Shown: positions 6,942 to 15,691, numbered from the stretch's first letter. The stretch: 33,595 bases of DNA from a virus (IMGVR_UViG_3300020021_000033:1-33595), one strand, 5' to 3'. The notes: generated by a model not told the origin, from the sequence alone. Numbers and translations: made by a program.

Positions 6942-7784
6942 ATGGGCGCCATCGCCTACGACCGTTCCGTCAAGAACTTCATTCCCGAGCTCAGCGCCAC
7001 CGGCCACGTCACCCACAGCTCGTTCAAGAAGACCTCCGTCACCCTGCACCACAACGGCGGCCGCAACACCTTCGAGAGTCTGCTCTCCGTCTGGAAGACC
7101 CGTCCCGCTTCGGCCCACTTCGACGTGGACGCGGCCGGCAACGTCGCGCAGTTCGTGGACGTCCACGAGTACGCCTGGGCCGTCGGCAACACCGCGGGCA
7201 ACGAGAGCTCGATCTCCATCGAGATGTGCGACGAGACCGGCGCCCCCGGCTGGGTCGTCTCGGACACCACCCTGAACTCCGCCACTCGTCTGGCTGGTTG
7301 GCTCTTCGCGCACGTCGTCGGAGCCCGGCCCACCGCCGCGAACTTCTTCCCGCACAAGCACTGGTCGGCCACCGACTGCCCGGGCCCGTACGTCTCCGGC
7401 AAGTGGGCCACGCTCCTCGCCGAGACCCAGAAGGCCTACGACTCGTTCGCCGGTACTCACGTCGTCTCCCCGCCGTCGACCAACCACGAGACCAACGCTC
7501 AGGTGGCCGCCGAGGTCATCGCTGGCAAGTGGGGCAACAACCCCGGTCGTGCCGCCGCTCTGACCAAGGCCGGTTACAACGCCGCTGCGGTCCAGACTGC
7601 GGTGAACGACATCCTGTCCGGTCACTCGACTGCTCCGGCCCCTGCCAAGCCGTCGCTCTCTACCGTCGCCAAGGAGGTCATCGCCGGTAAGTTCGGCAAC
7701 GGCCCCGAGCGCGTCGCGGCGCTCAAGAAGGCCGGCTATGACGCCAATGCCGTCCAGGCCGAGGTCAACCGCGAGCTCGCCTAA
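6942..7784 (+). CDS. Endolysin: N-acetylmuramoyl-L-alanine amidase with two Cpl-7-type repeats
   Basis: The 280-residue protein begins with an Amidase_2 (T7-lysozyme/PGRP-like) domain. Expected zinc ligands are His36 in LHHNGG, His138 and Cys146 in HKHWSATDCPG. Two repeats at about 187-224 and 243-279 (EVIAGKxGNxxxR, AGYxxxxVQ) match the CW_7 wall-binding motif of Cpl-7-type lysins. It would cleave the peptidoglycan amide bond for host lysis. There is no signal peptide, so release must depend on a holin, which lies 20 kb away at 27935. The ATG at 6942 follows GAAAGGA; an upstream GTG at 6921 is rejected. Third codon positions are far richer in C/G than in neighbouring genes. The placement between HNH nuclease and neck protein is unusual. 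Confidence 0.9.
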   Translation: MGAIAYDRSVKNFIPELSATGHVTHSSFKKTSVTLHHNGGRNTFESLLSVWKTRPASAHFDVDAAGNVAQFVDVHEYAWAVGNTAGNESSISIEMCDETGAPGWVVSDTTLNSATRLAGWLFAHVVGARPTAANFFPHKHWSATDCPGPYVSGKWATLLAETQKAYDSFAGTHVVSPPSTNHETNAQVAAEVIAGKWGNNPGRAAALTKAGYNAAAVQTAVNDILSGHSTAPAPAKPSLSTVAKEVIAGKFGNGPERVAALKKAGYDANAVQAEVNRELA

Positions 7785-7823
7785 CCACGGGCAGCTCACA
7801 ATATTTCGGGGGAGGTGTCCCGC

Positions 7824-8186
7824 GTGATCACAAGCATTCTCACAAGCATCAAGAAGGTGCTCGGCGTCGATGAGAGTTACACGGCTTTCGACGAAGACAT
7901 TCTGATGCACATCAACTCAGTCTTCTCGACCCTCAACCAGTTGGGGATCGGTCCGACTGAAGGCTTCATGATCGAGGACAGCACGGCCACGTGGGACGCC
8001 TTCCTCGGAACTGACAAGCGTCTCAACGCCGTCAAGACGTACACCTATCTCAGTGTGCGTTTCTTGTTCGATCCCCCGACGACCTCCTTCGTCATCGATG
8101 CGATGCAGAAGCAGATCGGGGAACTCGCATGGCGGTTGAACATCGTAAAGGAGGGGGATTCATGGGCACCGCCAACGGTCGTGTGA
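7824..8186 (+). CDS. Head-tail connector protein, gp6-like
   Basis: The 120-residue helical protein (VITSILTSIKKVLG, HINSVFSTLNQLG, YTYLSVRFLFDPP, QIGELAWRLNIVKEG) has the pattern of the gp6-like connector family, which binds below the portal ring to extend the DNA channel and seal packaged heads. The GTG at 7824 stands nine bases after GGGGGAGG and is preferred over the GTG at 7815, which lies inside the ribosome binding site. In most siphoviruses this gene lies downstream of the capsid gene; here it precedes the large terminase. The 3' end overlaps the next gene by 25 bases. Confidence 0.75.
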   Translation: MITSILTSIKKVLGVDESYTAFDEDILMHINSVFSTLNQLGIGPTEGFMIEDSTATWDAFLGTDKRLNAVKTYTYLSVRFLFDPPTTSFVIDAMQKQIGELAWRLNIVKEGDSWAPPTVV

Positions 8187-9052
8187 AACTCGACATGGTT
8201 CTTGCCCATCACGGAATCAAGGGCATGAAGTGGGGCGTTCATGAATCCAAAAGTTCGGGGCCTTCTGCTCGCCAAGTAGCCAAAACTACTAAGGCGACCG
8301 GAAAGATCGATAGCAAGATCGCCAGGTCGGAAACAGCACGAGCCATGCATCAACATCGAGCTGAGAATCTGAAAACGCATCTCGATGACATAGAGGAAAA
8401 TGGCTTGAATTCCAAAGCCATGCGTCAGCATTACGGAAAATCGTTGGACCTGAACAACGCCGTCTTCTATGGCTTGCATGGAAAAACTAAGGCTTTGGCG
8501 TTGGCTCAAAAACATCACGAAGTTCGAAACATGCTTGCAAGTGAAGCATATCTCGAAAACCATCACGAAAAGAAGATCGAACGACTCAAGAACGAGCGAG
8601 GGAAGATGAACCACAGTGCGATCATGACACTGACATTCACCGAGGCTCGCACCCAAATCGGCGAACGCAACCTCGATGACGTTCTCGCGCACCACGGTGT
8701 GAAGGGCATGAAGTGGGGTTCGCGAAAGTCCGGTGGCAGTAGTTCACCGTCGAAGCCTCACGTCCCCGTTTCTGCTGACCACATGACCGTCGAAGCGCAC
8801 AAGGCGACCATCCGAGAGGGCGGCGTTAAAGCTCTTTCCAACCACCAGCTTCAGCAGGTCGTCACCCGGCAGAACCTCGAACAGCAGCATCGGAACCTGA
8901 ACTACCAGCACCCAACGAAGCTGGGCAAGGGCCACGATCATGTCCGGCAGGTTCTCAAGATCGCCAAGACCGCGCAGGAGATTCACGGTCTGATCGGCAG
9001 TCCCGCGGGCAAGGCGCTCAAGACGGTCATCAAGACCGCTGCTAACCGCTAG
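8162..9052 (+). CDS. Head-module protein with two HHGxKGMKWG tags
   Basis: This 296-residue basic protein carries LAHHGIKGMKWG at residues 14-25 and LAHHGVKGMKWG at 175-186. The HHG-KWG tag is known from many unrelated proteins in phage head regions, but its role is not established; a packaging or virion-association signal is a fair guess. Between the tags is a lysine- and histidine-rich helical stretch that is visibly more AT-rich in DNA than its surroundings. The C-terminal part contains HMTVEAHKATIREGGVKALSNHQLQQVVTRQNLEQQHR and ends in a helix. The layout looks like two tagged units fused or duplicated. The ATG at 8162 follows AAGGAGGGGG; an in-frame start at 8129 is rejected. It lies between the connector and the large terminase. 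Confidence 0.75.
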   Translation: MGTANGRVKLDMVLAHHGIKGMKWGVHESKSSGPSARQVAKTTKATGKIDSKIARSETARAMHQHRAENLKTHLDDIEENGLNSKAMRQHYGKSLDLNNAVFYGLHGKTKALALAQKHHEVRNMLASEAYLENHHEKKIERLKNERGKMNHSAIMTLTFTEARTQIGERNLDDVLAHHGVKGMKWGSRKSGGSSSPSKPHVPVSADHMTVEAHKATIREGGVKALSNHQLQQVVTRQNLEQQHRNLNYQHPTKLGKGHDHVRQVLKIAKTAQEIHGLIGSPAGKALKTVIKTAANR

Positions 9053-9063
9053 AGGGGTTGACG

Positions 9064-10806
9064 ATGGCTCTGTCGAATGCGGCGACCCCGACCTACTACG
9101 GTCAGTTCCGTGACGCGGTTGTTCGTGGCGAGATACCCGTTAATCGGGAGATCTCACTGGAGATGAACCGCATCGATGCACTCATCGCCAACCCGAATAT
9201 CTACTACGACGACGCTCCAGTCGAGGGCTTCATCCTCTACTGCGAGAACGAACTCACCTTGACCGACGGCAGTGATCTCCATCTGCTTCCAGCGTTCAAG
9301 GTGTGGGCGGAACAGATCTTCGGCTGGTACTACTTCGTTGAACGGAGTGTGTACGAGCCGAGCCAAGGCGACCATGGCGGGCGCTACGTCAACAAGACGA
9401 TCAAGAAGCGCTTGACGACAAAGCAGTATCTCATAGTAGCCCGAGGTGCCGCCAAGTCGATGTACGCCGAGTGCATACAGAGCTACTTCTTGAACGTCGA
9501 CACATCGACCACGCACCAGATCACGACGGCTCCGACGATGAAGCAGGCCGACGAGGTCATGTCTCCATTCCGGACGGCCATCACGCGCGCGCGTGGGCCT
9601 CTGTTCAAGTTCCTGACCGAAGGGTCTCTGCAGAATACCACCGGTTCCAGAGCGAACCGAGTGAAGTTGTCTTCGACAAAGAAGGGCATCGAGAACTTCC
9701 TCACGGGTTCGCTCCTCGAAGTGCGACCAATGGCCATCACCAAACTGCAGGGTCTTCGACCAAAGATCTCAACGATTGATGAGTGGCTTTCCGGAGACGT
9801 CCGAGAGGACATTGTCGGGGCGGTCGAACAGGGTGCCTCCAAACTGGACGACTACTTGATTGTGGCCATCAGTTCCGAGGGCACCGTTCGAAACGGCAGC
9901 GGCGACACAATCAAGCTGGAACTGGCCGATATTCTGAAGGGCGAGTACCTGGCTCCTCACGTGTCGATCTGGCATTACAAACTTGATGAACTGACTGAGG
10001 TAGAAAATCCTGCCACATGGCTCAAGGCCAATCCCAACCTCGGGAAGACCGTCACCTATGAGACTTACCAGCTCGATGTCGAACGCGCCGAGAAAGCCCC
10101 AGCGTCGCGGAATGATATTCTGGCTAAACGCTTTGGAATCCCTATGGAAGGGTACACGTACTTCTTCACATACGAGGAAACCCTGCCTCACCGTCACCGT
10201 GAATTCTGGGAAATGCCCTGTGCAATGGGTGCGGACCTCTCTCAGGGTGACGACTTCTGTGCCTTCACATTCCTGTTCCCATTGCGGGATGGGTTTGGCA
10301 TAAAGACCCGCAGTTACATCACTTCATTGACCCTGATGAAGCTTCCGAGTGCAATGCGTCAGAAGTACGACGAATTCATAAACGAAGGCAGTCTCCACGT
10401 GCTTGAGGGCACTGTTCTCGACATGATGGAGGTCTATGACGATCTCGATGCGCATATCTTGGAGTCTAGGTACGATATTCGTTCCTTCGGGTTCGACCCG
10501 TACAATGCCAAGGAATTCGTCACCCGCTGGGAAGCGGAGAATGGTCCTTTCGGCATCGAGAAGGTCATCCAGGGCGCTAAGACAGAATCGGTTCCTCTCG
10601 GTGAACTCAAGAAGCTAAGCGAGCAACGTTCGCTCATATTCGACGAATCACTGATGACGTTTGCCATGGGAAATGCGATAACCATGCAAGACACGAACGG
10701 GAACCGTAAACTTCTGAAGAAGCGCATGGACGCTAAGATCGACAACGTATCCGCTCTGATGGATGCGTATGTCGCATACAAAGCCCACAAAGAGGCCTTC
10801 GAGTAG
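9064..10806 (+). CDS. terL: Terminase large subunit
   Basis: The 580-residue protein has the two domains of large terminases. The ATPase part shows a Walker A-like VARGAAKS (R127 to S132), lacking the classic GxxxxGK glycine spacing as in many terminases, and a Walker B ISTIDEW with D239 and E240. The nuclease part begins with GADLSQGDD (Asp391, RNase H-like first acidic residue) and has further conserved acidic positions around GFDPYN. It drives DNA into the prohead and cuts it. The ATG at 9064 follows AGAGGGG; the TTG at 9058 is rejected for spacing. It belongs to the HK97/Terminase_1-like group by appearance. Confidence 0.93.
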   Translation: MALSNAATPTYYGQFRDAVVRGEIPVNREISLEMNRIDALIANPNIYYDDAPVEGFILYCENELTLTDGSDLHLLPAFKVWAEQIFGWYYFVERSVYEPSQGDHGGRYVNKTIKKRLTTKQYLIVARGAAKSMYAECIQSYFLNVDTSTTHQITTAPTMKQADEVMSPFRTAITRARGPLFKFLTEGSLQNTTGSRANRVKLSSTKKGIENFLTGSLLEVRPMAITKLQGLRPKISTIDEWLSGDVREDIVGAVEQGASKLDDYLIVAISSEGTVRNGSGDTIKLELADILKGEYLAPHVSIWHYKLDELTEVENPATWLKANPNLGKTVTYETYQLDVERAEKAPASRNDILAKRFGIPMEGYTYFFTYEETLPHRHREFWEMPCAMGADLSQGDDFCAFTFLFPLRDGFGIKTRSYITSLTLMKLPSAMRQKYDEFINEGSLHVLEGTVLDMMEVYDDLDAHILESRYDIRSFGFDPYNAKEFVTRWEAENGPFGIEKVIQGAKTESVPLGELKKLSEQRSLIFDESLMTFAMGNAITMQDTNGNRKLLKKRMDAKIDNVSALMDAYVAYKAHKEAFE

Positions 10807-10824
10807 CCAGAAAGGAGGTGACTC

Positions 10825-12111
10825 ATGGCATCAGGAATGTTTTCACGTATCAAGCATGCGTGGAATGCGTTCACGGGGGACAGGTTTGAAGATCCGATCT
10901 CATACGGCGGTGGCTATTCATACGGCGGCCGTCCTGATCGAGTACGAACCAGTTTCTCGAACGAGCGAACCATCATTCAGGCGATCCTTAACAAGATGGC
11001 CATGGATGTGGCGACGACGGACATTCGGCACGTTCGTCTGGATGAGAACGACCGCTACATGAAGGACATCGACAGCGGTCTGAACAACTGTCTCAAGATC
11101 GAAGCCAACCTCGACCAAGGCGCAACGCACTTCATGCAAAGTGCGGTTGAGATGCTCTTCGACAAGGGCGTTGTCGCTCTCGTTCCGGTCGACACCACCA
11201 CCGACCCGACCATCTCAAGTGCGTTCGATGTTGACACGATGCGTGTCGGCGAAGTCATCGCGTGGTTCCCGCAGCACGTTCGAGTCTGGGTCTACAATGA
11301 GGCTGCGGACAAGGGCTACCGCGAACAACTGACACTTCCCAAGTCGATGGTCGCGATCATTGAGAATCCGTTCTACTCAGTGATGAACGAGCCGAACTCA
11401 ACGCTCCAGCGCCTGGTTCGAAAGCTCGGAATGCTCGACGCGGTCGATGAGGCGTCAAGTTCCGGCAAACTCGACATGATCATCCAGTTGCCCTACGTGA
11501 TCAAGTCCGAAGCTCGACGCCAGCAGGCCGAACAGCGTCGGACAGACATCGAGTTCCAGCTCAAGGGCAGCAAGTACGGCATTGCTTACACCGACGGTAC
11601 TGAGAAGATCACACAGCTCAACCGACCGGCCGAGAACAACCTTCTCGCTCAGGTCGAGTACTTGACGGCCATGCTTTACTCACAACTCGGCATCACCGAC
11701 ACGATCATGAACGGAACGGCCAACGAAGAGACCATGCTGAACTACCTGAACCGCACGGTTCAGCCTGTTCTGGATGCGATCAAAGAGGCCATGATCCGAA
11801 CCTTCCTGAGTAAGACTGCTCGTGCTCAGAAGCAGACGATCATGTACTTCCGCAACCCGTTCCAGCTTGTTCCGCTCAGCGAGATGGCAAAGATCGCCGA
11901 CATGTTCTCCAGGAACGAGATCCTGACTCCGAACGAACTCAGAGGAGCGATGGGCATCAAGCCTTCCTCCGATCCCAAGGCTGACAAGCTGCAGAACAGC
12001 AACATGCCAGTCACTGTCACTCCGCCGCAGTCAAACAAGCCCATTCCTATCGAACCGGCGCATCGTCCAGTGCCGATAGGAGCAACACAGCCACTCTCGA
12101 TACAGAAGTAG
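10825..12111 (+). CDS. Portal protein
   Basis: The 428-residue protein has the phage portal pattern: an N-terminal GDRFEDPISYGG region, a wing and stem core, the helix LLAQVEYLTAMLYSQLGITDTIMNGTANEETMLNYLNRTVQPVLDAIKEAMIRTFL, a YFRNPFQLVPLSEMAKIADMFSRNEILTPNELRGAMGIKP segment and a flexible proline-rich tail. It would form the ring at one capsid vertex for DNA entry and exit and for terminase docking. It begins 18 bases after terL with AAAGGAGG at 10811-10818, one of the strongest ribosome binding sites here. Gene order (terL, portal, protease-capsid) supports the call. Confidence 0.9.
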   Translation: MASGMFSRIKHAWNAFTGDRFEDPISYGGGYSYGGRPDRVRTSFSNERTIIQAILNKMAMDVATTDIRHVRLDENDRYMKDIDSGLNNCLKIEANLDQGATHFMQSAVEMLFDKGVVALVPVDTTTDPTISSAFDVDTMRVGEVIAWFPQHVRVWVYNEAADKGYREQLTLPKSMVAIIENPFYSVMNEPNSTLQRLVRKLGMLDAVDEASSSGKLDMIIQLPYVIKSEARRQQAEQRRTDIEFQLKGSKYGIAYTDGTEKITQLNRPAENNLLAQVEYLTAMLYSQLGITDTIMNGTANEETMLNYLNRTVQPVLDAIKEAMIRTFLSKTARAQKQTIMYFRNPFQLVPLSEMAKIADMFSRNEILTPNELRGAMGIKPSSDPKADKLQNSNMPVTVTPPQSNKPIPIEPAHRPVPIGATQPLSIQK

Positions 12112-12126
12112 GAGGGAACAGTCAAA

Positions 12127-14181
12127 ATGGAACCTGACTTCAGTGGGTATGCCACGAAGGCTGGGCTCAAGTGCTCCGACGGTCGGACCATCACGCCCGA
12201 AGCGTTCAAGCACATGGACAAGATGCAGGTACCGCTGGTCTGGCAGCACGGGCACAGCGATCCGGCCAACGTTCTGGGTCACGCCATCCTCGAAGCCAAG
12301 ACTGACGGCGTCTACGCCTACGGCTTCTTCAACGGGACCGACTCCGGCAAGCGCGGTAAGGAGCTGGTCGAGCACAAGGACATCAAGGCCCTCTCGATCT
12401 TCGCCAATCAGCTGGTCGAGAAGTCCAAGCAGGTCCTTCACGGCGAGATCCGTGAGGTCAGTCTCGTTCTGGCCGGAGCGAATCCCGGCGCGAAGATCGA
12501 CTACGTCCGTATCGCTCACAGCGATGGCGAAATCGAGACGCTCGACGACGAGGCAGTCATCACCACCGGTCTCGAACTCGAGTTCGGTCACGCCATGGGT
12601 GATGCCGCTTCCATGACGCCATCCGAGCTCGAAACCCAGGACGCTGCCGCACCCGAGAAGTCCGTACAGGACATCTTCGACGGCATGTCGTCCGAACAGC
12701 AGGACGCAGTCGCCTACATCGTCGATTCGGCGGTCACGGCTGCGAAGGACCCCGATGGCGATGGAGACGACGACGCCGCCAAGGGTGTGGCCGACGACAA
12801 GGCCGAGGGCACCGACAACGCCGCCCATTCGGACGACACCAAGACCGGCGAGGTTGCCCTCGCTCACCAGGAAGGAACCGGCCAGATGCCGAACGTGTTC
12901 GAGACCAAGTCCGAAGCGCCCAAGGGCCACGAGATGACCCACGACGCCATGCAGGGCATCTTCGTCGAAGCCAAGAAGCCCGGCGCCACTCTGAAGAGCG
13001 CGGTCGGCGACTACGCCTTCGCCCACGGCATCACGCCGATGGACATCCTCTTCCCGAACGCCCAGAACATCAGCAACACCCCGCAGTTCAACACCCGGCG
13101 CATGGAGTGGGTGCCCGGCGTCCTCAACGGCTGCAACCACACCCCGTTCTCCCGGGTCAAGACCATCACGGCCGACCTGACCCAGGACCAGGCGCGGGCG
13201 CTCGGGTACATCAAGGGCAACTACAAGAAGGAGGAGTGGTTCACGGTCAACCGTCGCTCGACCGGCCCCTCCACCGTCTACAAGAAGCAGAAGCTCGACC
13301 GCGACGACATCCTCGACATCACCGACTTCAACGTCGTGTCGTGGATGCAGGGCGAGATGCGGCTCATGCTCGAGGAGGAGATCGCGCGCGCGATCCTCAT
13401 CGGTGACGGCCGGGCCGTGGACGACGACGACAAGATCTCCGACCCGATGGCCGCGGTCGACGGTGCCGGCATCCGTTCCATCCTGAACGAGCACGAGCTG
13501 TTCGCCACCCAGGTCTACGTAAACATCGACGACGCCAGCTCCAGCTACCTGGAGGTCGTCGAGGCCATCATGCGCTCGATGCGCTTCTACAAGGGCACCG
13601 GCACTCCCGTCTTCTACACCACGCTCCCCGTCCTGACCAGCATGCTGCTGACCAAGGACACCCTGAACCGTCGGCTGTACGCGAACAAGGCCGACCTGGC
13701 CTCTGCCATGATGGTCAGCGACATCGTCGCCGTCGAGGCGATGGAGTCCAACACCACCCTGCTCGGCATCGTCGTCAACCTGGGCGACTACAACATCGGC
13801 GCGGACAAGGGCGGCGAGGTCAGCCTCTTCGACTTCTTCGACATCGACTACAACCAGTACAAGTACCTGATCGAGACCCGGATCTCCGGTGCGCTCACCC
13901 GCATCAAGTCCGCCCTGGTCATCAACAAGACCGCGGCCGCCAACGTGATCGTCGTCCCGTCGACCCCGACCTTCGTGAAGTCCACCGGCGTCGTCACCAT
14001 CCCGACCAAGACCGGTGTCGTCTACAAGAACTCGGACACCGCCGCCACCCTGACCGCCGGTGCGCAGACTGCCCTGGCCGCGGGTGCCACCCTCAACGTC
14101 GTGGCCGTCCCGGCTTCCGGCTACTACTTCGAGACCGCCAGCACCACGGTCGAGTGGTCCTTCACCATGCCGGCCGCCTGA
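12127..14181 (+). CDS. Prohead protease-scaffold-major capsid fusion
   Basis: The 684-residue frame combines three parts. Residues 1 to about 130 resemble the HK97-type prohead protease (S78): VPLVWQHGHSDP holds the candidate catalytic histidine (41 or 43), and GEIREVSLVLAGANPGA holds Ser112. Residues about 155-250 are acidic and helical and could be a scaffold (delta) part. From Met254 follows an HK97-fold major capsid protein (HTPFSRVKTITADLTQDQARALGYIKG, KKEEWF, YKKQKLDRDDILDITDFNVVSWMQGEMRLMLEEEIARAILIGDG). Residues about 612-684 form an appended beta-rich domain. The ATG at 12127 follows AGGAGGGA. A strong internal start at 12886 suggests that capsid protein is also made alone. Confidence 0.9.
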   Translation: MEPDFSGYATKAGLKCSDGRTITPEAFKHMDKMQVPLVWQHGHSDPANVLGHAILEAKTDGVYAYGFFNGTDSGKRGKELVEHKDIKALSIFANQLVEKSKQVLHGEIREVSLVLAGANPGAKIDYVRIAHSDGEIETLDDEAVITTGLELEFGHAMGDAASMTPSELETQDAAAPEKSVQDIFDGMSSEQQDAVAYIVDSAVTAAKDPDGDGDDDAAKGVADDKAEGTDNAAHSDDTKTGEVALAHQEGTGQMPNVFETKSEAPKGHEMTHDAMQGIFVEAKKPGATLKSAVGDYAFAHGITPMDILFPNAQNISNTPQFNTRRMEWVPGVLNGCNHTPFSRVKTITADLTQDQARALGYIKGNYKKEEWFTVNRRSTGPSTVYKKQKLDRDDILDITDFNVVSWMQGEMRLMLEEEIARAILIGDGRAVDDDDKISDPMAAVDGAGIRSILNEHELFATQVYVNIDDASSSYLEVVEAIMRSMRFYKGTGTPVFYTTLPVLTSMLLTKDTLNRRLYANKADLASAMMVSDIVAVEAMESNTTLLGIVVNLGDYNIGADKGGEVSLFDFFDIDYNQYKYLIETRISGALTRIKSALVINKTAAANVIVVPSTPTFVKSTGVVTIPTKTGVVYKNSDTAATLTAGAQTALAAGATLNVVAVPASGYYFETASTTVEWSFTMPAA
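12869..12888 (+). promoter_or_regulatory. Internal ribosome binding site and start for the major capsid protein
   Basis: AGGAAGGA (12869-12876) lies nine bases before an in-frame ATG at 12886. Translation from here gives a 431-residue protein beginning MPNVFETKSE, which is where independent major capsid proteins of this type usually begin. Third-position C/G use rises sharply just downstream, as expected if this part is translated much more than the protease part. Confidence 0.6.
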
Positions 14182-14193
14182 GAGAGCTAGCTG

Positions 14194-14541
14194 ATGGCAA
14201 CGTCAAGGTTCTACGGGAAAGTCGGTTACGGCGAGACTGTGGAGACTGGGCCAGGCGTGTGGACCGACCAGATAACCGAGTTTCCATATTTCGGAACTGT
14301 GGTTCGGAACACACGCCTGCTCACTAACGGAGACAAAGTCAATGACGATCTCTCTGTGAACAACTCCATATCTGTCGTGGCTGATGCATACGCCAACGAA
14401 CACTTCTTTGCCATGCGCTACGTCGAGTGGGCGGGTGCACGCTGGATTGTGACTGACGTCGAAGTCCAGAGTCCCCGCCTACTCCTCCGGCTGGGAGGTG
14501 TCTACAATGGGCCAACGGCAAGCGCTCCAAGTGGTCCTTGA
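14194..14541 (+). CDS. Probable head closure (neck) protein
   Basis: A 115-residue protein that is beta-rich by eye (YFGTVVRNTRLL, SISVVADAYANEHFFAMRYVEWAGARWIVTDVEVQSPRLLLRLGGVYNGP). The pattern EWAGARWxVTxVEVQxPRLxLxLGGVYNG recurs in small proteins right after the capsid gene in many siphoviruses and is usually assigned to head closure. The ATG at 14194 has only a weak GAGAG before it. It overlaps the next gene by 35 bases. The assignment depends on position and pattern, not on a catalytic motif. Confidence 0.65.
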   Translation: MATSRFYGKVGYGETVETGPGVWTDQITEFPYFGTVVRNTRLLTNGDKVNDDLSVNNSISVVADAYANEHFFAMRYVEWAGARWIVTDVEVQSPRLLLRLGGVYNGPTASAPSGP

Positions 14542-14812
14542 GGGGCTCCTGGAAAGCTCTAATGTATATTTCCAGCCGCCGGCAAGCATTCAGATGCAGT
14601 ATCCGTGCATTGTCTACCAACGGTACACGGCACTGACTGGGTTTGCCGACGGAATCCCCTACGTGCACAACAAGCGTTACCAGGTGACGGTGATCGACCA
14701 GAATCCTGACAGTTTGATTCCGGACTTGATCGCCATGCTGCCGTTGTGTGTACACAACCGCTTCTTCGTGGTGAACAACCTCAACCACGACGTCTTCAAT
14801 CTCTACTACTGA
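14507..14812 (+). CDS. Probable tail terminator or tail completion protein
   Basis: A 101-residue protein with a helical start (QRQALQVVLEGLLE) then MQYPCIVYQRY, YVHNKRYQVTVIDQNPDSLIPDLIAML and VNNLNHDVFNLYY. YPxIVYxR, NKRYQVTxIDxxPDS and a C-terminal strand are typical of tail terminator-like neck proteins, which cap the tail tube and join it to the head. The ATG at 14507 stands eight bases after GGGAGG; the GTG at 14498 is rejected. It lies directly before the first tail tube gene, as expected. Confidence 0.65.
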   Translation: MGQRQALQVVLEGLLESSNVYFQPPASIQMQYPCIVYQRYTALTGFADGIPYVHNKRYQVTVIDQNPDSLIPDLIAMLPLCVHNRFFVVNNLNHDVFNLYY

Positions 14813-14824
14813 GGGAAAACCAAC

Positions 14825-15691
14825 ATGACAGCGCTCATCTGGGATGCGGCTGGGACCCGCCGGTACGAGACCGGCGTCAACCACGGTGTTCTGTACATCC
14901 CCAACGGCACGGGTGCCTACGACCACGGCTACGCGTGGAACGGCCTCACCAAGATCACCGAGAAGCCGACCGGTGCGACCGCCAACCCGCAGTACGCGGA
15001 CAACATCAAGTACCTGAACCTCATCTCGATCGAGCAGTTCGAGGCCGACATCGAGGCCCTGACCTACCCGGACGAGTTCGCCCAGTGCGACGGTTCGCAG
15101 GAGCCCGAGCCCGGTCTGGCCATCGGCCAGCAGAACCGCGTGCCCTTCGGTCTGTGCTACCGCACTCTGATCGGCAACGACCTGGTCGGCACCGACGACG
15201 GCTACAAGCTCCACCTCGTCTACAACGCTCTCGCGGCGCCTTCGCAGAAGGACTTCGCGACCGTCAACGACAACCCGGCCGCCATCGCGTTCAGCTGGTC
15301 CGTCACGACCACTCCGGTCGACGTGCCCGGCTACAAGCCCACCGCCACGCTCACCATCGACTCGACCAGGGTCGACGAGGACGCGCTGGCCACGCTGGAG
15401 GGCTTCCTCTACGGGACCACCGGCACCAACCCGTCCCTGCCGACTCCGGCCGCCGTCCTGGCGATCTTCTCGGGCAGCGTCGCTGTGGTCACCCCGACCG
15501 AGCCCGGCTTCGTCAGCGGTACCCACACCATCACCATCCCGACCGTCACCGGCGTGACCTACTGGATCAACGACGAGGTCGTCACCGGCACTGTCGTGAT
15601 CGCGGTCAACACGCTCGTCACGGCCACCCCGAACGACGGTTACAAGTTCCCGGTTCCGACCGACGACGACTGGCTGTTCACCTTCGTGTAG
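14825..15691 (+). CDS. Major tail (tube) protein, first copy
   Basis: A 288-residue protein whose first about 215 residues match the tail tube pattern also present at 16272 ([67 protein letters not shown]). Residues about 222-288 form an extra beta-rich domain resembling the one at the end of the capsid protein, likely exposed on the virion. Third codon positions are very rich in C/G, like the capsid part of the 12127 gene, which marks it as the abundant tube subunit. It begins after GAGGGAAAA with a short spacer. Confidence 0.85.
   Translation: MTALIWDAAGTRRYETGVNHGVLYIPNGTGAYDHGYAWNGLTKITEKPTGATANPQYADNIKYLNLISIEQFEADIEALTYPDEFAQCDGSQEPEPGLAIGQQNRVPFGLCYRTLIGNDLVGTDDGYKLHLVYNALAAPSQKDFATVNDNPAAIAFSWSVTTTPVDVPGYKPTATLTIDSTRVDEDALATLEGFLYGTTGTNPSLPTPAAVLAIFSGSVAVVTPTEPGFVSGTHTITIPTVTGVTYWINDEVVTGTVVIAVNTLVTATPNDGYKFPVPTDDDWLFTFV

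Noticed and set aside
6858-7910. Long minus-strand open frame (350 codons) opposite the lysin gene
   Set aside because: It is opposite a strongly C/G-biased gene, which removes stops from the other strand. It lacks a ribosome binding site and gives low-complexity residues.
12031-13494. Minus-strand open frame (487 codons) opposite the capsid gene
   Set aside because: It is a shadow of the C/G third-position bias of the capsid gene, with no domain, start site or promoter.
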